Notes: generated by a model not told the origin, from the letters alone. DNA of 64,000 nt from an uncultured Clostridia bacterium (GCA_947626755.1 CANQTP010000009.1:1-64000), one strand, 5' to 3'; positions 36,948 to 47,613 are shown, counted from the stretch's first letter. A program made the numbers and translations.

Positions 36948-36997
36948 GCGGGAATGTTCCGATTTTTGGGCAAAATTATTATGCGGAATATTCCCGC
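36948..36997 (+). other. Intercistronic hairpin between carB and pyrK
   Basis: GCGGGAATGTTCCG (36948-36961) pairs with CGGAATATTCCCGC (36984-36997) with a single mismatch, around a 22-base loop. No T-run follows, so it is not a typical terminator; it could stabilise or punctuate the mRNA. Confidence 0.5.
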
Positions 36998-37021
36998 GGA
37001 ATTTATTACAGGAGGCTTTCG

Positions 37022-37798
37022 ATGAAATACACACAAGGCAGATACATTATTCTTTCCAAAAAAACTCTTGCCAAGGAAATTTACGACATGACCATACTTT
37101 GTCCCGAAATTGCCGAGATCGCCAAGGCAGGACAATTTGTAAATGTAAAAGTGAACGGCTTTACACTCCGCAGACCTGTTTCAATATGTTCCATCGACCG
37201 TGAGAAAGGCACTCTGCGGATAGTTTTTGAAGTCCGCGGCGAGGGTACGAAAGAAATGTCACAGCTTGCGGAGGGCGAACTTATCGACATTGTCGCACCT
37301 CTGGGCGGACGGGGTTTCAAGGTGGATCAATTTGAAACGGCGGTAATTATCGGCGGCGGGATAGGTACTCCCCCAATGCTTGCGGTGGCGGAAAAATTCG
37401 GCGAAAAGGGAACGGTAATAAGCGGTTTTCGGAACGCGGCGGCGGTAATTCTTCAGGAAGATTTCAAAGCTACGGGCGCGGAAACTATCCTTTGTACAGA
37501 CGACGGTTCGGCAGGAAAGAAAGGTTTCGTTACGGACGCGCTGAAAGAAGTTCTTTCCCGTAAAAAGCCCGAAGTCATTTTTGCCTGCGGTCCCGATGTC
37601 ATGCTTCGCAGGGTAATTGAAATTGCAAAGGAAAATAACATAAAATGTCAGGTTTCCCTTGAAGAACGCATGGGCTGCGGCGTCGGCGCGTGTCTTGTCT
37701 GCGCTTGCAGGACCATTCGTAACGGCGATGAATATTACGCTCACGTCTGCAAGGACGGTCCTGTTTTCAATGCGGAGGAGGTGCTTTTCGATGAGTGA
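37022..37798 (+). CDS. pyrK: Dihydroorotate dehydrogenase B electron transfer subunit
   Basis: A 258-residue ferredoxin-reductase-like protein that passes electrons from PyrD to NAD. The FAD-binding segment LRRPVSICSID, the NAD-site IIGGGIGTPPM and a 2Fe-2S site (CGVGACLVCAC plus a later HVCKDGPVF cysteine, about 219-249) are present. GGAGG precedes the ATG. It overlaps pyrD by eight bases, as expected for a heterotetramer. Confidence 0.95.
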   Translation: MKYTQGRYIILSKKTLAKEIYDMTILCPEIAEIAKAGQFVNVKVNGFTLRRPVSICSIDREKGTLRIVFEVRGEGTKEMSQLAEGELIDIVAPLGGRGFKVDQFETAVIIGGGIGTPPMLAVAEKFGEKGTVISGFRNAAAVILQEDFKATGAETILCTDDGSAGKKGFVTDALKEVLSRKKPEVIFACGPDVMLRRVIEIAKENNIKCQVSLEERMGCGVGACLVCACRTIRNGDEYYAHVCKDGPVFNAEEVLFDE

Positions 37799-38705
37799 TA
37801 AGCTTTCGGTGAATTTTGCGGGTGTGGACTTCAAAAACCCTATTATCCCTGCTTCGGGGGCGTTCGGTTACGGACGGGAATATGAGAATTTTTATCCCCT
37901 TTCCAAACTTGGAGGAATTTCCGTAAAAGGCACGACAGGCACGAAGCGGAACGGCAATCTTCCGCCGAGGATCGCGGAAACGCCGTCGGGTATGCTTAAC
38001 AGCGTGGGCTTGCAGAATCCCGGGATCGATCATTTTATAAAGATCGAACTTCCCAATCTGAAAACCAAGGACACGGTAATTATTGCAAATATTGCGGGTT
38101 CTACTGCGGACGAGTACCGCGAAATTGCGGAAAAGCTGGAAAATACCGATGTTGACATGATAGAAGTGAACATTTCCTGCCCCAATGTCAAGGCAGGGGG
38201 CGCGGCTTTCGGCGTTACCTGCGAGGGTGCGGCTTCCATTACGAAAATTGTCCGCGCCGCGACCAAAAAACCCGTCATGATGAAACTTTCCCCCAATGTT
38301 ACGAATATTGCGGAAATTGCCAAGGCGGTGGAAGCGGAGGGCGCGGACGCAGTTTCTCTGATAAATACGCTTCTTGGAATGAAGATCGACATAAAGACCC
38401 GCCGTCCTGTACTTCACAACAACGTAGGCGGACTTTCCGGATCTGCTGTTTTCCCGGTTGCGGTAAGAATGGTATGGCAGGTGGCAAATGCTGTAAAGAT
38501 CCCCGTTTGTGGAATGGGCGGCATTTCACGCTGGCAGGACGTTGTAGAAATGATGATGGCGGGCGCGCAGGTAGTTCAGATAGGCGCGGCTATGTTCTCC
38601 GACCCGTTTGCGCCGTTAAAGATCATTGAGGGACTGGAAAATTACGTTTCCGAAAACAAACTGAATAATTTGCAGGACATTGTAGGCACGGTGATCCCTT
38701 GGTAA
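37791..38705 (+). CDS. pyrD: Dihydroorotate dehydrogenase (NAD), catalytic subunit
   Basis: A 304-residue class 1B enzyme that oxidises dihydroorotate with FMN. Visible features are NPIIPASGAFGYG, KGTTG, the catalytic-cysteine loop NISCPNVKAGG and the C-terminal GMGGISRWQDVVEMMMAGA. GGAGGAGGTG lies before the ATG inside pyrK. It is the last gene of the operon; pyrE and pyrB are not here. Confidence 0.95.
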   Translation: MSDKLSVNFAGVDFKNPIIPASGAFGYGREYENFYPLSKLGGISVKGTTGTKRNGNLPPRIAETPSGMLNSVGLQNPGIDHFIKIELPNLKTKDTVIIANIAGSTADEYREIAEKLENTDVDMIEVNISCPNVKAGGAAFGVTCEGAASITKIVRAATKKPVMMKLSPNVTNIAEIAKAVEAEGADAVSLINTLLGMKIDIKTRRPVLHNNVGGLSGSAVFPVAVRMVWQVANAVKIPVCGMGGISRWQDVVEMMMAGAQVVQIGAAMFSDPFAPLKIIEGLENYVSENKLNNLQDIVGTVIPW

Positions 38706-38709
38706 AATT

Positions 38710-38744
38710 ATATCCGCTCTTGTTTGGAAAGAGCGGATATTTTG
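38710..38744 (+). terminator. Intrinsic terminator of the pyr operon
   Basis: ATATCCGCTCTT/AAGAGCGGATAT with a short loop, followed by TTTTGCTTTT, five bases after the pyrD stop. It also lies just past the end of the convergent ytaF-like gene. Confidence 0.85.
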
Positions 38745-38747
38745 CTT

Positions 38748-39350
38748 TTAAACCGACCTTTTGAGTCTGCTGAATGCAAGAAGTATCAGAATTATCCCGC
38801 AAAGCTTTCCGGTGTCGGCTTTTATGAGAGAATTTGCTTTTCTGCCGATTATCTGTCCGACAGTTACGGAGATAAGTCCTGCCGCAAATGTTACAGCAAG
38901 CAGAAATGGAAGGAAGATGTTTCCAAGCCCTGCACTTATTCCCGTTACTGCCGAATCTGCCGACAATGCTATTGAAAGAGTTACGGCTTCCGCCGCAGAA
39001 ATGCTTTTGGAATTGTCCTTGTCGGCGGCTGTTTCATCAAAAAGCAGTATGGCTGTTTCATTGCTGCCTTTGCGGCGTTTTGAAATAATCTTTTTAAAGA
39101 CGTCCTTTAGAAGGTCAAATATCCCCAGCAGCATAAGCAGGGTAAAGGATACCGCTGTACAAACAGTTCCGGGAATGGCATTTTTTACAATTCCGCCCAG
39201 AGCCACGGAGACTCCGAGGAAAAACGTTCCCGTGAAGCTTATTATCAGCGAGGAACGGAAGGGAATGGTTATTCCCGAACCGCCCATGCCAAGAGCTGCC
39301 GCAAAACCGTCCATTGAAACAGCGGCTGCCAGAAGAATAACATCTGTCAC
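38748..39350 (-). CDS. YtaF-like (MntP-family) membrane protein
   Basis: A protein of about 200 residues with six membrane helices in two repeats: AAAVSMDGFAAALGMG and LSIALSADSAVTGISAG, the paired motifs of the MntP/YtaF family. YtaF is a sporulation-lineage protein of unknown function; MntP exports manganese. The two halves are joined by a basic-acidic loop (about 85-120). I take the GTG at 39350, 12 bases after AAAGG; a TTG 24 bases earlier has no site. Start position is uncertain. Confidence 0.75.
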   Translation of the reverse strand: MTDVILLAAAVSMDGFAAALGMGGSGITIPFRSSLIISFTGTFFLGVSVALGGIVKNAIPGTVCTAVSFTLLMLLGIFDLLKDVFKKIISKRRKGSNETAILLFDETAADKDNSKSISAAEAVTLSIALSADSAVTGISAGLGNIFLPFLLAVTFAAGLISVTVGQIIGRKANSLIKADTGKLCGIILILLAFSRLKRSV

Positions 39351-39432
39351 TGTAAAATCATACCTTTTGTACAAAAAATTCTCACATCGGTGTAAATTAC
39401 TAACATTTTATGATAAAAATTTAAAAAGGTGA

Positions 39433-39461
39433 TTGACTAATCGGTAAAAATATGTTATTCT
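39433..39461 (+). promoter_or_regulatory. Sigma-A promoter of birA
   Basis: TTGACT and TATTCT with 17-base spacing. An untranslated leader of about 140 bases follows in which I see no known riboswitch. Confidence 0.6.
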
Positions 39462-39607
39462 AATAATGTGCATTTTGTGTAAGCAATTTCCTTTTCAAAA
39501 TTTGCCAAAATGTTGAGCACCCTTCAAGTTTTTTATCTACTTACATAGCCGCAAAAAGTATTCTTACCACATCTATTCTTTATCTTATCAAAACGGAGGT
39601 GTTTGAA

Positions 39608-40579
39608 ATGCCGTTAAAAGAGAGAGTTCTGGCAGTTCTTGAAGAAAATAAAGGAAAAAGCGTTTCGGGAAGTGAAATAGCCAAAAGCGTCGGCATGACA
39701 CGCAGCGCAGTTTGGAAAGCAGTAAAGTCTCTGCGCAATGAAGGCTATTCCATATGTGCAGTCACAAACAAAGGTTACTGCCTGTCGGAGGAAAACGATT
39801 TTCTGAACGAACATTCTATAGTTCCGAACCTTCGCACAAAAGTTCTTGGAAGAAAACTGGACGTTTTCAAAACAGTGGATTCCACAAATAATTTTGCAAA
39901 AAGCCTTGCACAGCTTGGCGCGGAACACGGCACTACTGTAATATCCGAGACCCAGACTAACGGAAGAGGCAGAATGGGAAGAAGTTTTTATGCACCTACG
40001 GGAATGGGGATCTATATGAGCATAGTCCTGCGTCCAGATCTTTCGGTAGAACATTCTTTGCTGATAACGTCCTGTGCGGCAGTTGCAGTCGCGGACGCAA
40101 TAGCAAAAGTATCTGGTCTGGAATGTAAGATAAAGTGGGTAAATGATATATATGCAGGCAATAAAAAGCTTTGCGGGATACTTACGGAAGCTTCCGTCAA
40201 TGTGGAACAGGGCGGCTTGGAGTATGCCATTGTAGGCATAGGCGTAAATGTTCAGAACATTACATTTCCGAAAAATATTTCCGACATTGCGACCTCTGTA
40301 AAGATGGAAACGGGAGCTTCGGTTTCAAGGTGTGTACTGGCGGCAGAGATACTTAACTGTCTGGAAGAACGTCTTGAAAATATAAAAGATAAAAGCTTTC
40401 TTGATGATTACCGCAGGCGTTCAAACCTGATAGGTCACAAGATAGAAGTTACTCATAATGATGAATCCGAAATAATGGACTGTCTTGGTGTTGACGAGCT
40501 GGGAAGGCTTCTGGTACGCATGGAAAACGGAGAAGAAAAAGCCATTATGTCGGGAACTGTGCGTCTCATTGATGAATAA
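39608..40579 (+). CDS. birA: Biotin-protein ligase / biotin operon repressor
   Basis: A 323-residue bifunctional BirA. An N-terminal winged helix (about 5-65, MTRSAVWKAVKSLRNEGY) should bind DNA; the ligase domain has the GRGRMGR biotinoyl-AMP loop near residue 119 and KWVNDIY. It attaches biotin to carboxylase carrier proteins and represses biotin genes when loaded with biotinoyl-AMP. GGAGG is eight bases before the ATG at 39608. It stands alone; no bio genes are adjacent. Confidence 0.95.
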   Translation: MPLKERVLAVLEENKGKSVSGSEIAKSVGMTRSAVWKAVKSLRNEGYSICAVTNKGYCLSEENDFLNEHSIVPNLRTKVLGRKLDVFKTVDSTNNFAKSLAQLGAEHGTTVISETQTNGRGRMGRSFYAPTGMGIYMSIVLRPDLSVEHSLLITSCAAVAVADAIAKVSGLECKIKWVNDIYAGNKKLCGILTEASVNVEQGGLEYAIVGIGVNVQNITFPKNISDIATSVKMETGASVSRCVLAAEILNCLEERLENIKDKSFLDDYRRRSNLIGHKIEVTHNDESEIMDCLGVDELGRLLVRMENGEEKAIMSGTVRLIDE

Positions 40580-40581
40580 AT

Positions 40582-40623
40582 AAAAATTCCGCTGACGTTG
40601 AACGTAAGGTCAGCGGAATTTTT
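40582..40623. terminator. Bidirectional terminator between birA and the convergent gene
   Basis: An AAAATTCCGCTGAC/GTCAGCGGAATTTT stem with flanking A- and T-runs serves both convergent genes. Confidence 0.85.
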
Positions 40624-40624
40624 A

Positions 40625-41110
40625 TTACGGATCTGCGGATAGAAAAGTCTGGGCGGCAGGGGATAAGAGCGGCTCGGTAAAACCGTTTTCTCCTGTTATG
40701 GAAATATCTCCGCCGATAAGACGATCCTCACAGATTATCATTGTTGCAACTGCATTATCCGGATAATCCGGGTAATTGAGTATCTGATATTTTATTATTG
40801 TTGCTTCCTTGCCCATGGATCTTTCAAGATCAAAGCCCTGTTCCTTCTGAAGATCGGCATATTCTTCATAAATGCCGTCAAAGACGGAAGGAATAACAGC
40901 GTCCTCTTTGGAAACAGGTTCCGGCTTTACGATCCAGCCCTGCTTATTCAGGAATTCTACTCTCAGGGCGTTTGTAGGCATTGTAAACATCTCATCGGCT
41001 TCCGATTCGTCCTTTGCCTTTGAAAAGAAGATAAGGGCGGCTGCGGCGATCACAGCAAGTACCAGAAACAATATTATTTTAAATCCTTGATTTGATGAAC
41101 CTTTGCTCAC
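40625..41110 (-). CDS. DUF4830-type membrane-anchored protein
   Basis: A 161-residue protein with one N-terminal membrane helix (about 9-28) and an extracellular domain. The phrases VEFLNKQGWIVKPEPV, YADLQKEQGFDL and the RLIGGDIS ending match my recollection of DUF4830; function unknown. GTG 41110 is chosen because AGGAG lies nine bases upstream, whereas the longer frame lacks a site. It is a single-gene unit divergent from the feoA-like gene. Confidence 0.72.
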   Translation of the reverse strand: MSKGSSNQGFKIILFLVLAVIAAAALIFFSKAKDESEADEMFTMPTNALRVEFLNKQGWIVKPEPVSKEDAVIPSVFDGIYEEYADLQKEQGFDLERSMGKEATIIKYQILNYPDYPDNAVATMIICEDRLIGGDISITGENGFTEPLLSPAAQTFLSADP

Positions 41111-41253
41111 GTTTAACAGCTCCTTTGCAGCATTTGTTAAATAATTATGCGGGCAAGTCCGAAAAAAGTACAAGTTACGCCTGTGTCATAAAAAATTTTT
41201 CAGCATAGTTTGATATAGGGCTTAAAAGAGTTTATATACAGCAGTTTACCGTT

Positions 41254-41532
41254 ATGGAAGAATTTCTGAAAGGAGAATATGCCGAACGGCATTATTTTGA
41301 TATGGATACATCAAACACACTGCATGGTATGCGGGAAGGCGCTTCCGCAAGGGTAAAAGCTTTGCTTAATGAGGGAAGTATGCGCCGCAGATTGCAGGAT
41401 ATGGGTCTTATTGAGGGTACACCCGTTCTTTGCTTGCAGAGAAGTCCCTCGGGGGATCCGATCGCTTACCTTATACGAGGGGCGGTCATTGCCCTTCGTG
41501 AAGAGGACAGTTCAAAGATACTTGTGGAATAA
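41254..41532 (+). CDS. FeoA-like small domain protein
   Basis: A protein of up to 92 residues whose last 70 form an SH3-like FeoA domain: GASARVKALL, RRRLQDMGLIEGTPV and DPIAYLIRGAVIALR. FeoA domains regulate the FeoB iron transporter or act alone; no feoB is adjacent. The start is unclear: the ATG at 41254 and an in-frame ATG at 41302 have no ribosome site, whereas AAAGGAG at about 41271 precedes an out-of-frame ATG (41279). A good terminator follows at 41537. Confidence 0.75.
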   Translation: MEEFLKGEYAERHYFDMDTSNTLHGMREGASARVKALLNEGSMRRRLQDMGLIEGTPVLCLQRSPSGDPIAYLIRGAVIALREEDSSKILVE

Positions 41533-41536
41533 GCGC

Positions 41537-41575
41537 AGCCGTTCCGATGATATTTTCGGAACGGCTGTTTTATTT
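41537..41575 (+). terminator. Intrinsic terminator of the feoA-like gene
   Basis: AGCCGTTCCGA/TCGGAACGGCT hairpin, then GTTTTATTTT. Confidence 0.85.
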
Positions 41576-41588
41576 TGAGAATTAAGTA

Positions 41589-41618
41589 TTGACATTAAGC
41601 AATATAATATGATATAAT
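41589..41618 (+). promoter_or_regulatory. Upstream promoter of the zinc-ribbon protein gene
   Basis: TTGACA and TATAAT separated by 18 bases, the first of two tandem promoters. Confidence 0.6.
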
Positions 41619-41631
41619 TAATTAAAAATTA

Positions 41632-41660
41632 TTGTGATCTGAATAAAATTATGTTATAAT
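41632..41660 (+). promoter_or_regulatory. Downstream promoter of the zinc-ribbon protein gene
   Basis: TTGTGA and TATAAT separated by 17 bases with TG before the -10, 31 bases from the start codon. Confidence 0.65.
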
Positions 41661-41691
41661 TCCTATATATTTTCAGAAAGGAGGAGTCTGT

Positions 41692-42861
41692 ATGCCGACA
41701 AAGGAATTATTGTTCTGCCCTGTCTGCGGTCACGATATGGAACAGGATACCTGTTCTGTGTGCGGATATAGCTGGGATCCTCAGAAAACAAAGATAAAAC
41801 ACGTTATTTCAGATGCGGCTGTATACAGACTCATGTCCGCTGCCGATGCGTATTTTGCCCGAAAAAATTATAATGAAGCATATATTGCATACAACACTGT
41901 AATAGAGGGCGATCCTCATTGCAGCAAAGCCGTTTTCAGGATCAATATAATAAGCCAGTACCTTATGTATGAAACATCTTCCGTATATCTGAACTGCGAT
42001 AATTTCTTCAGGCGTGTAAAAGATATGCTGACTATAGCTGTCGAAAGCAAAGCAGACGAAAAACTTGTAATAACCGTATGCAGAGATATGCTGGATTTCA
42101 TTTCATACAGCGCCGATTACGAACGGAAGTTTGCACTTTCTTACAAAAACAGACAGTCTGCATCTGCTTATATTAAAAATCTGATCGAACTGCTTGCAAA
42201 TACGCATTTTATTATGAAATGCATTATCTGCGTCAACAGCAGGGAATCCGCTTTTGCAGCTATGAAATGCTATGATACTGCCGCTGCTTTGCGTGACAAG
42301 ATCGTGGACGGCATTGAATATTACGGTATAGATGAAAGCGGTGAAGATGCAGATCCGTCCGAAACACATATCAGGGTCAGAGAGCCTGACAGCAATGAAA
42401 AAGAACAAACGGAAAAGATATTCGATGAAATATGCGAAATACGCAGAAGTATTCTTAAAAATGCCGATGATGCGCTTTACGGCGAACTTAAAGCTCTGGA
42501 AAAGAAGGCTTCTGCTCCAGATAAAGTGCGGTCTTCCGATAATGAGATCCTGCGTCAGGAACATGAAAACTGGCGCAAAAACAACGAAAAGGCGTTTTTC
42601 TCGGCAGATAAGCGGAATATTATATTCGGAATATTTTCCAAAACTTTCCTTGTATTTGCGGCGGTAATGTTTGTTATCTTTATATTTGTTGTTCTGGTTT
42701 ATGATGAAGCAGTGGGAATGCTGATCGGTTCATCGGCGGTGTTCGCTGCTCTTGGTGTGTTGTTTACGGCACTTGAAAGACACTTTGACAACAGAAGAAG
42801 TTTTTACGCCAAAATAATTTATAACGATGACGGCAATTCTAAGATAAGGGATAATTTGTAA
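41692..42861 (+). CDS. Zinc-ribbon, helical-repeat membrane protein of unknown function
   Basis: A 389-residue protein. Cys9/Cys12 and Cys21/Cys24 (CPVCG and CSVCGY) form a zinc ribbon at the N-terminus. Residues about 45-270 are helical and TPR-like (ADAYFARKNYNEAYIAYNTVI). Two membrane helices close to the C-terminus (about 315-362) and a short tail follow. I recognise no named family; a scaffold or regulator at the membrane is likely. AGGAGG precedes the ATG, with two tandem promoters. The gene is alone, with no clear terminator before the str promoter. Confidence 0.7.
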   Translation: MPTKELLFCPVCGHDMEQDTCSVCGYSWDPQKTKIKHVISDAAVYRLMSAADAYFARKNYNEAYIAYNTVIEGDPHCSKAVFRINIISQYLMYETSSVYLNCDNFFRRVKDMLTIAVESKADEKLVITVCRDMLDFISYSADYERKFALSYKNRQSASAYIKNLIELLANTHFIMKCIICVNSRESAFAAMKCYDTAAALRDKIVDGIEYYGIDESGEDADPSETHIRVREPDSNEKEQTEKIFDEICEIRRSILKNADDALYGELKALEKKASAPDKVRSSDNEILRQEHENWRKNNEKAFFSADKRNIIFGIFSKTFLVFAAVMFVIFIFVVLVYDEAVGMLIGSSAVFAALGVLFTALERHFDNRRSFYAKIIYNDDGNSKIRDNL

Positions 42862-42951
42862 AAAATATACTATTAAAATATTAATTTAAATCAAGATCCT
42901 GTATAAAAAGCGTTTTTTTGAAATTTTTTAAGGGAAAATTTGCGAAAATGC

Positions 42952-42980
42952 TTGACATACGGGATTTTTGCGTGTATAAT
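42952..42980 (+). promoter_or_regulatory. Sigma-A promoter of the str operon
   Basis: Consensus TTGACA and TATAAT at 17-base spacing, about 63 bases before rpsL. Confidence 0.85.
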
Positions 42981-43043
42981 AATTAAGTATGCGGCTTTCT
43001 GATGCGAAAGTCGGGTATAATATTTCAGGAAAGGAGAGAAAAT

Positions 43044-43469
43044 ATGCCAACCTTTAACCAGTTAGTACGCAAGGGAAGAACTGTTCTGGAAAAGAAATCC
43101 ACAGCTCCTGCGCTCCAGAAAGGCTATAACTCCAAGAAGAAAATAGCTATCGATCAGAGCGCTCCCCAGAAGAGAGGCGTTTGTACTGCTGTAAGAACCG
43201 CTACCCCTAAGAAGCCTAACTCTGCTATGAGAAAAATTGCCAGAGTAAGACTTACAAACGGTACTGAAGTTACCGCTTATATCCCCGGTATCGGTCATAA
43301 CTTACAGGAGCACTCCGTTGTTCTTATCAGAGGCGGACGTGTTAAGGATCTCCCGGGTGTGCGTTACCACATCATCAGAGGTACGCTGGACGCTCAGGGC
43401 GTTGCCAAGAGAAATCAGGCTCGTTCCAAGTACGGCGCAAAGAAGCCCAAGGCAGGCGCGGCAAAGTAA
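43044..43469 (+). CDS. rpsL: 30S ribosomal protein S12
   Basis: A 141-residue protein with the standard [12 protein letters not shown] start and the decoding-centre loop [13 protein letters not shown], which has lysine at the position where streptomycin-resistant mutants differ. AGGAGAG precedes the ATG at 43044. It opens the str operon rpsL-rpsG-fusA; rpoB-rpoC are not upstream in this window. Confidence 0.97.
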   Translation: MPTFNQLVRKGRTVLEKKSTAPALQKGYNSKKKIAIDQSAPQKRGVCTAVRTATPKKPNSAMRKIARVRLTNGTEVTAYIPGIGHNLQEHSVVLIRGGRVKDLPGVRYHIIRGTLDAQGVAKRNQARSKYGAKKPKAGAAK

Positions 43470-44109
<640 letters not shown>

Positions 44110-44159
44110 CAGCGGCGTGACAGTTCCCGATTTTTGGGAATTTGATTGGAGGAAAATTT

Positions 44160-46244
44160 ATGCCAAGAGATTGTTCACTTGAACAAACCAGAAATATTGG
44201 TATAATGGCTCACATTGACGCCGGAAAAACCACCACGACCGAGCGTATCCTGTTTTACACCGGTGTAAACCATAAAATGGGCGAAACTCACGAAGGTGCC
44301 GCGACAATGGACTGGATGGCGCAGGAGCAGGAGAGAGGTATTACAATCACTTCCGCTGCTACTACCGCGCACTGGGCGGGTCATAGGATCAATATAATTG
44401 ACACTCCGGGCCACGTTGACTTTACAGTTGAGGTTGAGCGTTCACTTAGAGTTCTTGACGGCTCTGTAACTGTTTTCTGTGCCAAGGGCGGTGTCGAGCC
44501 TCAGTCTGAAACCGTTTGGCGTCAGGCTAACAAATATATGGTTCCCCGTATGGCTTATGTAAATAAGATGGACATTATGGGTGCCAATTTCTATCATGTT
44601 GTAGACATGATGCTTGACAGACTTAAATGTAATGCCGTTCCCATTCAGCTCCCTATCGGTTCTGAAGAATCTTTCAAGGGTATCATAGACCTTGTTGAGA
44701 TGAAGGCTTACGTTTACTATGATGATCTTGGAAAAGATATCCGTGTCGAAGAAATTCCCGAGGATATGGTCGACCAAGCTAACGAATATCACGAAAAACT
44801 CCTTGAAGCAGTCGCCGAACAGGATGACGAGATCATGGAGAAATATCTGGGCGGAGAAACTCTTTCCATTGAGGAAATAAAGAAGTGTATCCGTAAGGCT
44901 ACAATAGCCAACGAAATGGTTCCCGTTACCTGCGGAACTTCCTATAAGAACAAGGGCGTCCAGAAACTCCTTGACGCTATCGTTGACTATATGCCGTCTC
45001 CGCTTGACGTTCCCGCTATCAAGGGAGTTAATCCCGATACGGGTGAGGAAGAGGAAAGACCTTCTTCCGATAAAGAACCTTTTGCGGCTCTTGCATTCAA
45101 GATCGCTACAGACCCGTTTGTCGGAAAGCTCTGCTATTTCAGAGTATATTCCGGTACTGTTGACGCGGGTGCTACCGTTCTCAACGCTACAAAGGACGGA
45201 AGCGAAAGAATGGGACGTATTCTCCAGATGCACTCAAACCACAGAAAGGATATTGAGACTTGCTATTCGGGAGATATTGCCGCTTGCGTTGGTCTGAAGA
45301 ACACAACAACAGGCGATACGCTCTGCGATCCCAAAGCACCTATCATTCTCGAATCCATGGAATTCCCCGAGCCTGTTATTCAGCTTGCTATCGAGCCTAA
45401 GACAAAAGCAGGTCAGGAAAAAATGGGTATCGGTCTTTCCAAGCTTGCCGAGGAGGATCCCACATTCAGAACATGGACAGACGAGGAAACAGGTCAGACT
45501 ATTATTGCAGGTATGGGTGAACTTCATCTGGACATCATCGTTGACCGTCTGCTGAGAGAATTCAAGGTAGAAGCTAACGTTGGTGCTCCTCAGGTTGCTT
45601 ATAAAGAGACTATCAAGAAGTCCGCTGACGTTGATCACAAATATGCACGTCAGTCCGGTGGTAAAGGTCAGTACGGTCACGTTAAGATCATTGTTGAGCC
45701 TAACGAGTCCGGTAAGGGCTATGAGTTCACAAATGCTGTTGTGGGCGGTGCTATTCCCAAGGAATACATTCCCGCTGTTGACAAGGGTATTCAGGGCGCT
45801 ATGAAGGCAGGCGTTCTGGCAGGCTATCAGGTAGTTGACGTCAAGGTAAAACTTTATGACGGTTCTTACCACGAAGTCGACTCCTCCGAAATGGCATTCT
45901 CCATCGCCGGTTCTATGGCGTTCAAGGAAGCCATGAAGAAAGCTGATCCCTGCATTCTTGAACCTATCATGAAGGTTTCCGCAATAGTTCCCGAAGATTT
46001 CATGGGAACAGTTATCGGCGACCTTAACTCCCGCCGTGGTCAGATCCTCGGTCAGGAGACAAACAACGGAACAGCTCAGGTAGACGCTCTCGTTCCGCTT
46101 TCCGAAATGTTCGGCTACTCAAACGATCTCCGTTCCAAGACACAGGGACGCGGTCAGTATACAATGGAACCTCACAGCTATATTGAAGTTCCTAAGTCTA
46201 TAGCCGAAAAGATCATGTCCGCAAGAAACAAGGGCACTGAATAA
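44160..46244 (+). CDS. fusA: Elongation factor G
   Basis: A 694-residue translocation GTPase. The P-loop AHIDAGKTT, the switch region [18 protein letters not shown] and NKMD are intact and the five-domain length is normal. GGAGG lies eight bases before ATG 44160. It is 50 bases after rpsG and 111 bases before tuf, which has its own promoter. Confidence 0.98.
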   Translation: MPRDCSLEQTRNIGIMAHIDAGKTTTTERILFYTGVNHKMGETHEGAATMDWMAQEQERGITITSAATTAHWAGHRINIIDTPGHVDFTVEVERSLRVLDGSVTVFCAKGGVEPQSETVWRQANKYMVPRMAYVNKMDIMGANFYHVVDMMLDRLKCNAVPIQLPIGSEESFKGIIDLVEMKAYVYYDDLGKDIRVEEIPEDMVDQANEYHEKLLEAVAEQDDEIMEKYLGGETLSIEEIKKCIRKATIANEMVPVTCGTSYKNKGVQKLLDAIVDYMPSPLDVPAIKGVNPDTGEEEERPSSDKEPFAALAFKIATDPFVGKLCYFRVYSGTVDAGATVLNATKDGSERMGRILQMHSNHRKDIETCYSGDIAACVGLKNTTTGDTLCDPKAPIILESMEFPEPVIQLAIEPKTKAGQEKMGIGLSKLAEEDPTFRTWTDEETGQTIIAGMGELHLDIIVDRLLREFKVEANVGAPQVAYKETIKKSADVDHKYARQSGGKGQYGHVKIIVEPNESGKGYEFTNAVVGGAIPKEYIPAVDKGIQGAMKAGVLAGYQVVDVKVKLYDGSYHEVDSSEMAFSIAGSMAFKEAMKKADPCILEPIMKVSAIVPEDFMGTVIGDLNSRRGQILGQETNNGTAQVDALVPLSEMFGYSNDLRSKTQGRGQYTMEPHSYIEVPKSIAEKIMSARNKGTE

Positions 46245-46282
46245 AATTTCGGAGAAAATTTTATAAAATTTTAAGAAAACAC

Positions 46283-46311
46283 TTGCAATTTTTTATCAAA
46301 TCTGATAAAAT
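46283..46311 (+). promoter_or_regulatory. Internal promoter of tuf
   Basis: TTGCAA and TAAAAT at 17-base spacing, 45 bases before the tuf start, allowing separate expression from fusA. Confidence 0.55.
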
Positions 46312-46355
46312 AATGAATGTAAGTATTCCATTATAATTAAAGGAGGAAAATTCCA

Positions 46356-47558
46356 ATGGCAAAGGCTAAATTTGAAAGAACAAAACCCCACGTTAATATT
46401 GGTACTATCGGTCACGTTGACCACGGTAAGACTACTCTTACAGCTGCTATCACAAAGTACCTCTCCCTGAAGGGTCAGGCTCAGTTTGAGGATTATGCAA
46501 ACATCGACAAGGCTCCCGAAGAGAGAGAAAGAGGTATCACAATCAATACCGCTCACGTTGAGTATGAGACAGACAAGCGTCACTATGCTCACGTTGACTG
46601 CCCGGGTCACGCTGACTATGTTAAGAACATGATCACCGGTGCTGCTCAGATGGACGGTGCTATCCTTGTTGTTGCTGCAACAGACGGTCCTATGGCTCAG
46701 ACCAAGGAGCACCTGCTGCTTGCTCGTCAGGTTGGCGTTCCTTATATCGTAGTATTCATGAACAAGTCCGATCAGGTCGACGATCCTGAGCTTCTCGAAC
46801 TGGTTGAAATGGATATCCGTGAAACTCTTGACAAGTATGAGTTCCCCGGCGATGATACTCCTATCATTATCGGTTCTGCTTTCAAGGCTCTCGATTCTTC
46901 TTCCACAGATCCTAACGCTCCCGAGTATGAGTGCATCAAGAAGCTGATGGACGCTGTTGACGAGTATATTCCTACTCCTGACAGAAAGTCCGATCTTCCT
47001 TTCCTTATGCCTGTTGAAGACGTATTCACCATCACAGGTCGTGGTACTGTTGCTACAGGTAGAGTTGAAAGAGGTCAGCTCAAGACAGGCGACGAAGTTG
47101 AGATCGTTGGTCTTAAAGATGAAAAGGACAAGACAGTTGTTACCGGTATCGAAATGTTCAGAAAGATCCTCGACTATGCAGAAGCAGGCGATAACATCGG
47201 TGCCCTTCTCCGTGGTATCCAGAGAACAGATATCGAAAGAGGTCAGGTTCTTTGTAAGCCCGGTTCTATCCACCCCCACACCAAGTTCAAGGGACAGGTT
47301 TACGTTCTGAAGAAGGAAGAAGGCGGACGTCATACTCCTTTCTTTAACAACTACAGACCTCAGTTCTATTTCAGAACAACAGACGTTACAGGCGTTATCA
47401 CACTTCCTGCTGACAAGGAAATGTGTATGCCCGGCGATAACGTAACAATGGACGTTGAACTTATCACTCCTATCGCTATCGAAGAAGGACTCCGTTTCGC
47501 TATCCGTGAAGGCGGACGTACAGTAGGTTCAGGCGTTGTTACAGCTATCAATGAATAA
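46356..47558 (+). CDS. tuf: Elongation factor Tu
   Basis: A 400-residue aminoacyl-tRNA carrier GTPase. [30 protein letters not shown] and NKSDQ are intact, and the C-terminal SGVVTAINE ending is typical. Codon usage in tuf is markedly biased, as expected for a highly expressed gene. AAAGGAGG precedes the ATG. Confidence 0.98.
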   Translation: MAKAKFERTKPHVNIGTIGHVDHGKTTLTAAITKYLSLKGQAQFEDYANIDKAPEERERGITINTAHVEYETDKRHYAHVDCPGHADYVKNMITGAAQMDGAILVVAATDGPMAQTKEHLLLARQVGVPYIVVFMNKSDQVDDPELLELVEMDIRETLDKYEFPGDDTPIIIGSAFKALDSSSTDPNAPEYECIKKLMDAVDEYIPTPDRKSDLPFLMPVEDVFTITGRGTVATGRVERGQLKTGDEVEIVGLKDEKDKTVVTGIEMFRKILDYAEAGDNIGALLRGIQRTDIERGQVLCKPGSIHPHTKFKGQVYVLKKEEGGRHTPFFNNYRPQFYFRTTDVTGVITLPADKEMCMPGDNVTMDVELITPIAIEEGLRFAIREGGRTVGSGVVTAINE

Positions 47559-47581
47559 TTGAATCGCTATAATTTACAATT

Positions 47582-47613
47582 AACGGCTCCCGGTTTCCGG
47601 GAGCCGTTTGTTT
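47582..47613 (+). terminator. Intrinsic terminator of tuf
   Basis: AACGGCTCCCGG/CCGGGAGCCGTT with a three-base loop, followed by TGTTTTA. Confidence 0.9.

Noticed and set aside
39462-39598. Riboswitch in the birA leader
   Set aside because: The 137-base leader has no recognised aptamer core or terminator; only an AT-rich untranslated region was seen.
45234-47333. Long minus-strand frames opposite fusA and tuf
   Set aside because: Antisense shadows of highly biased codons in elongation factor genes.
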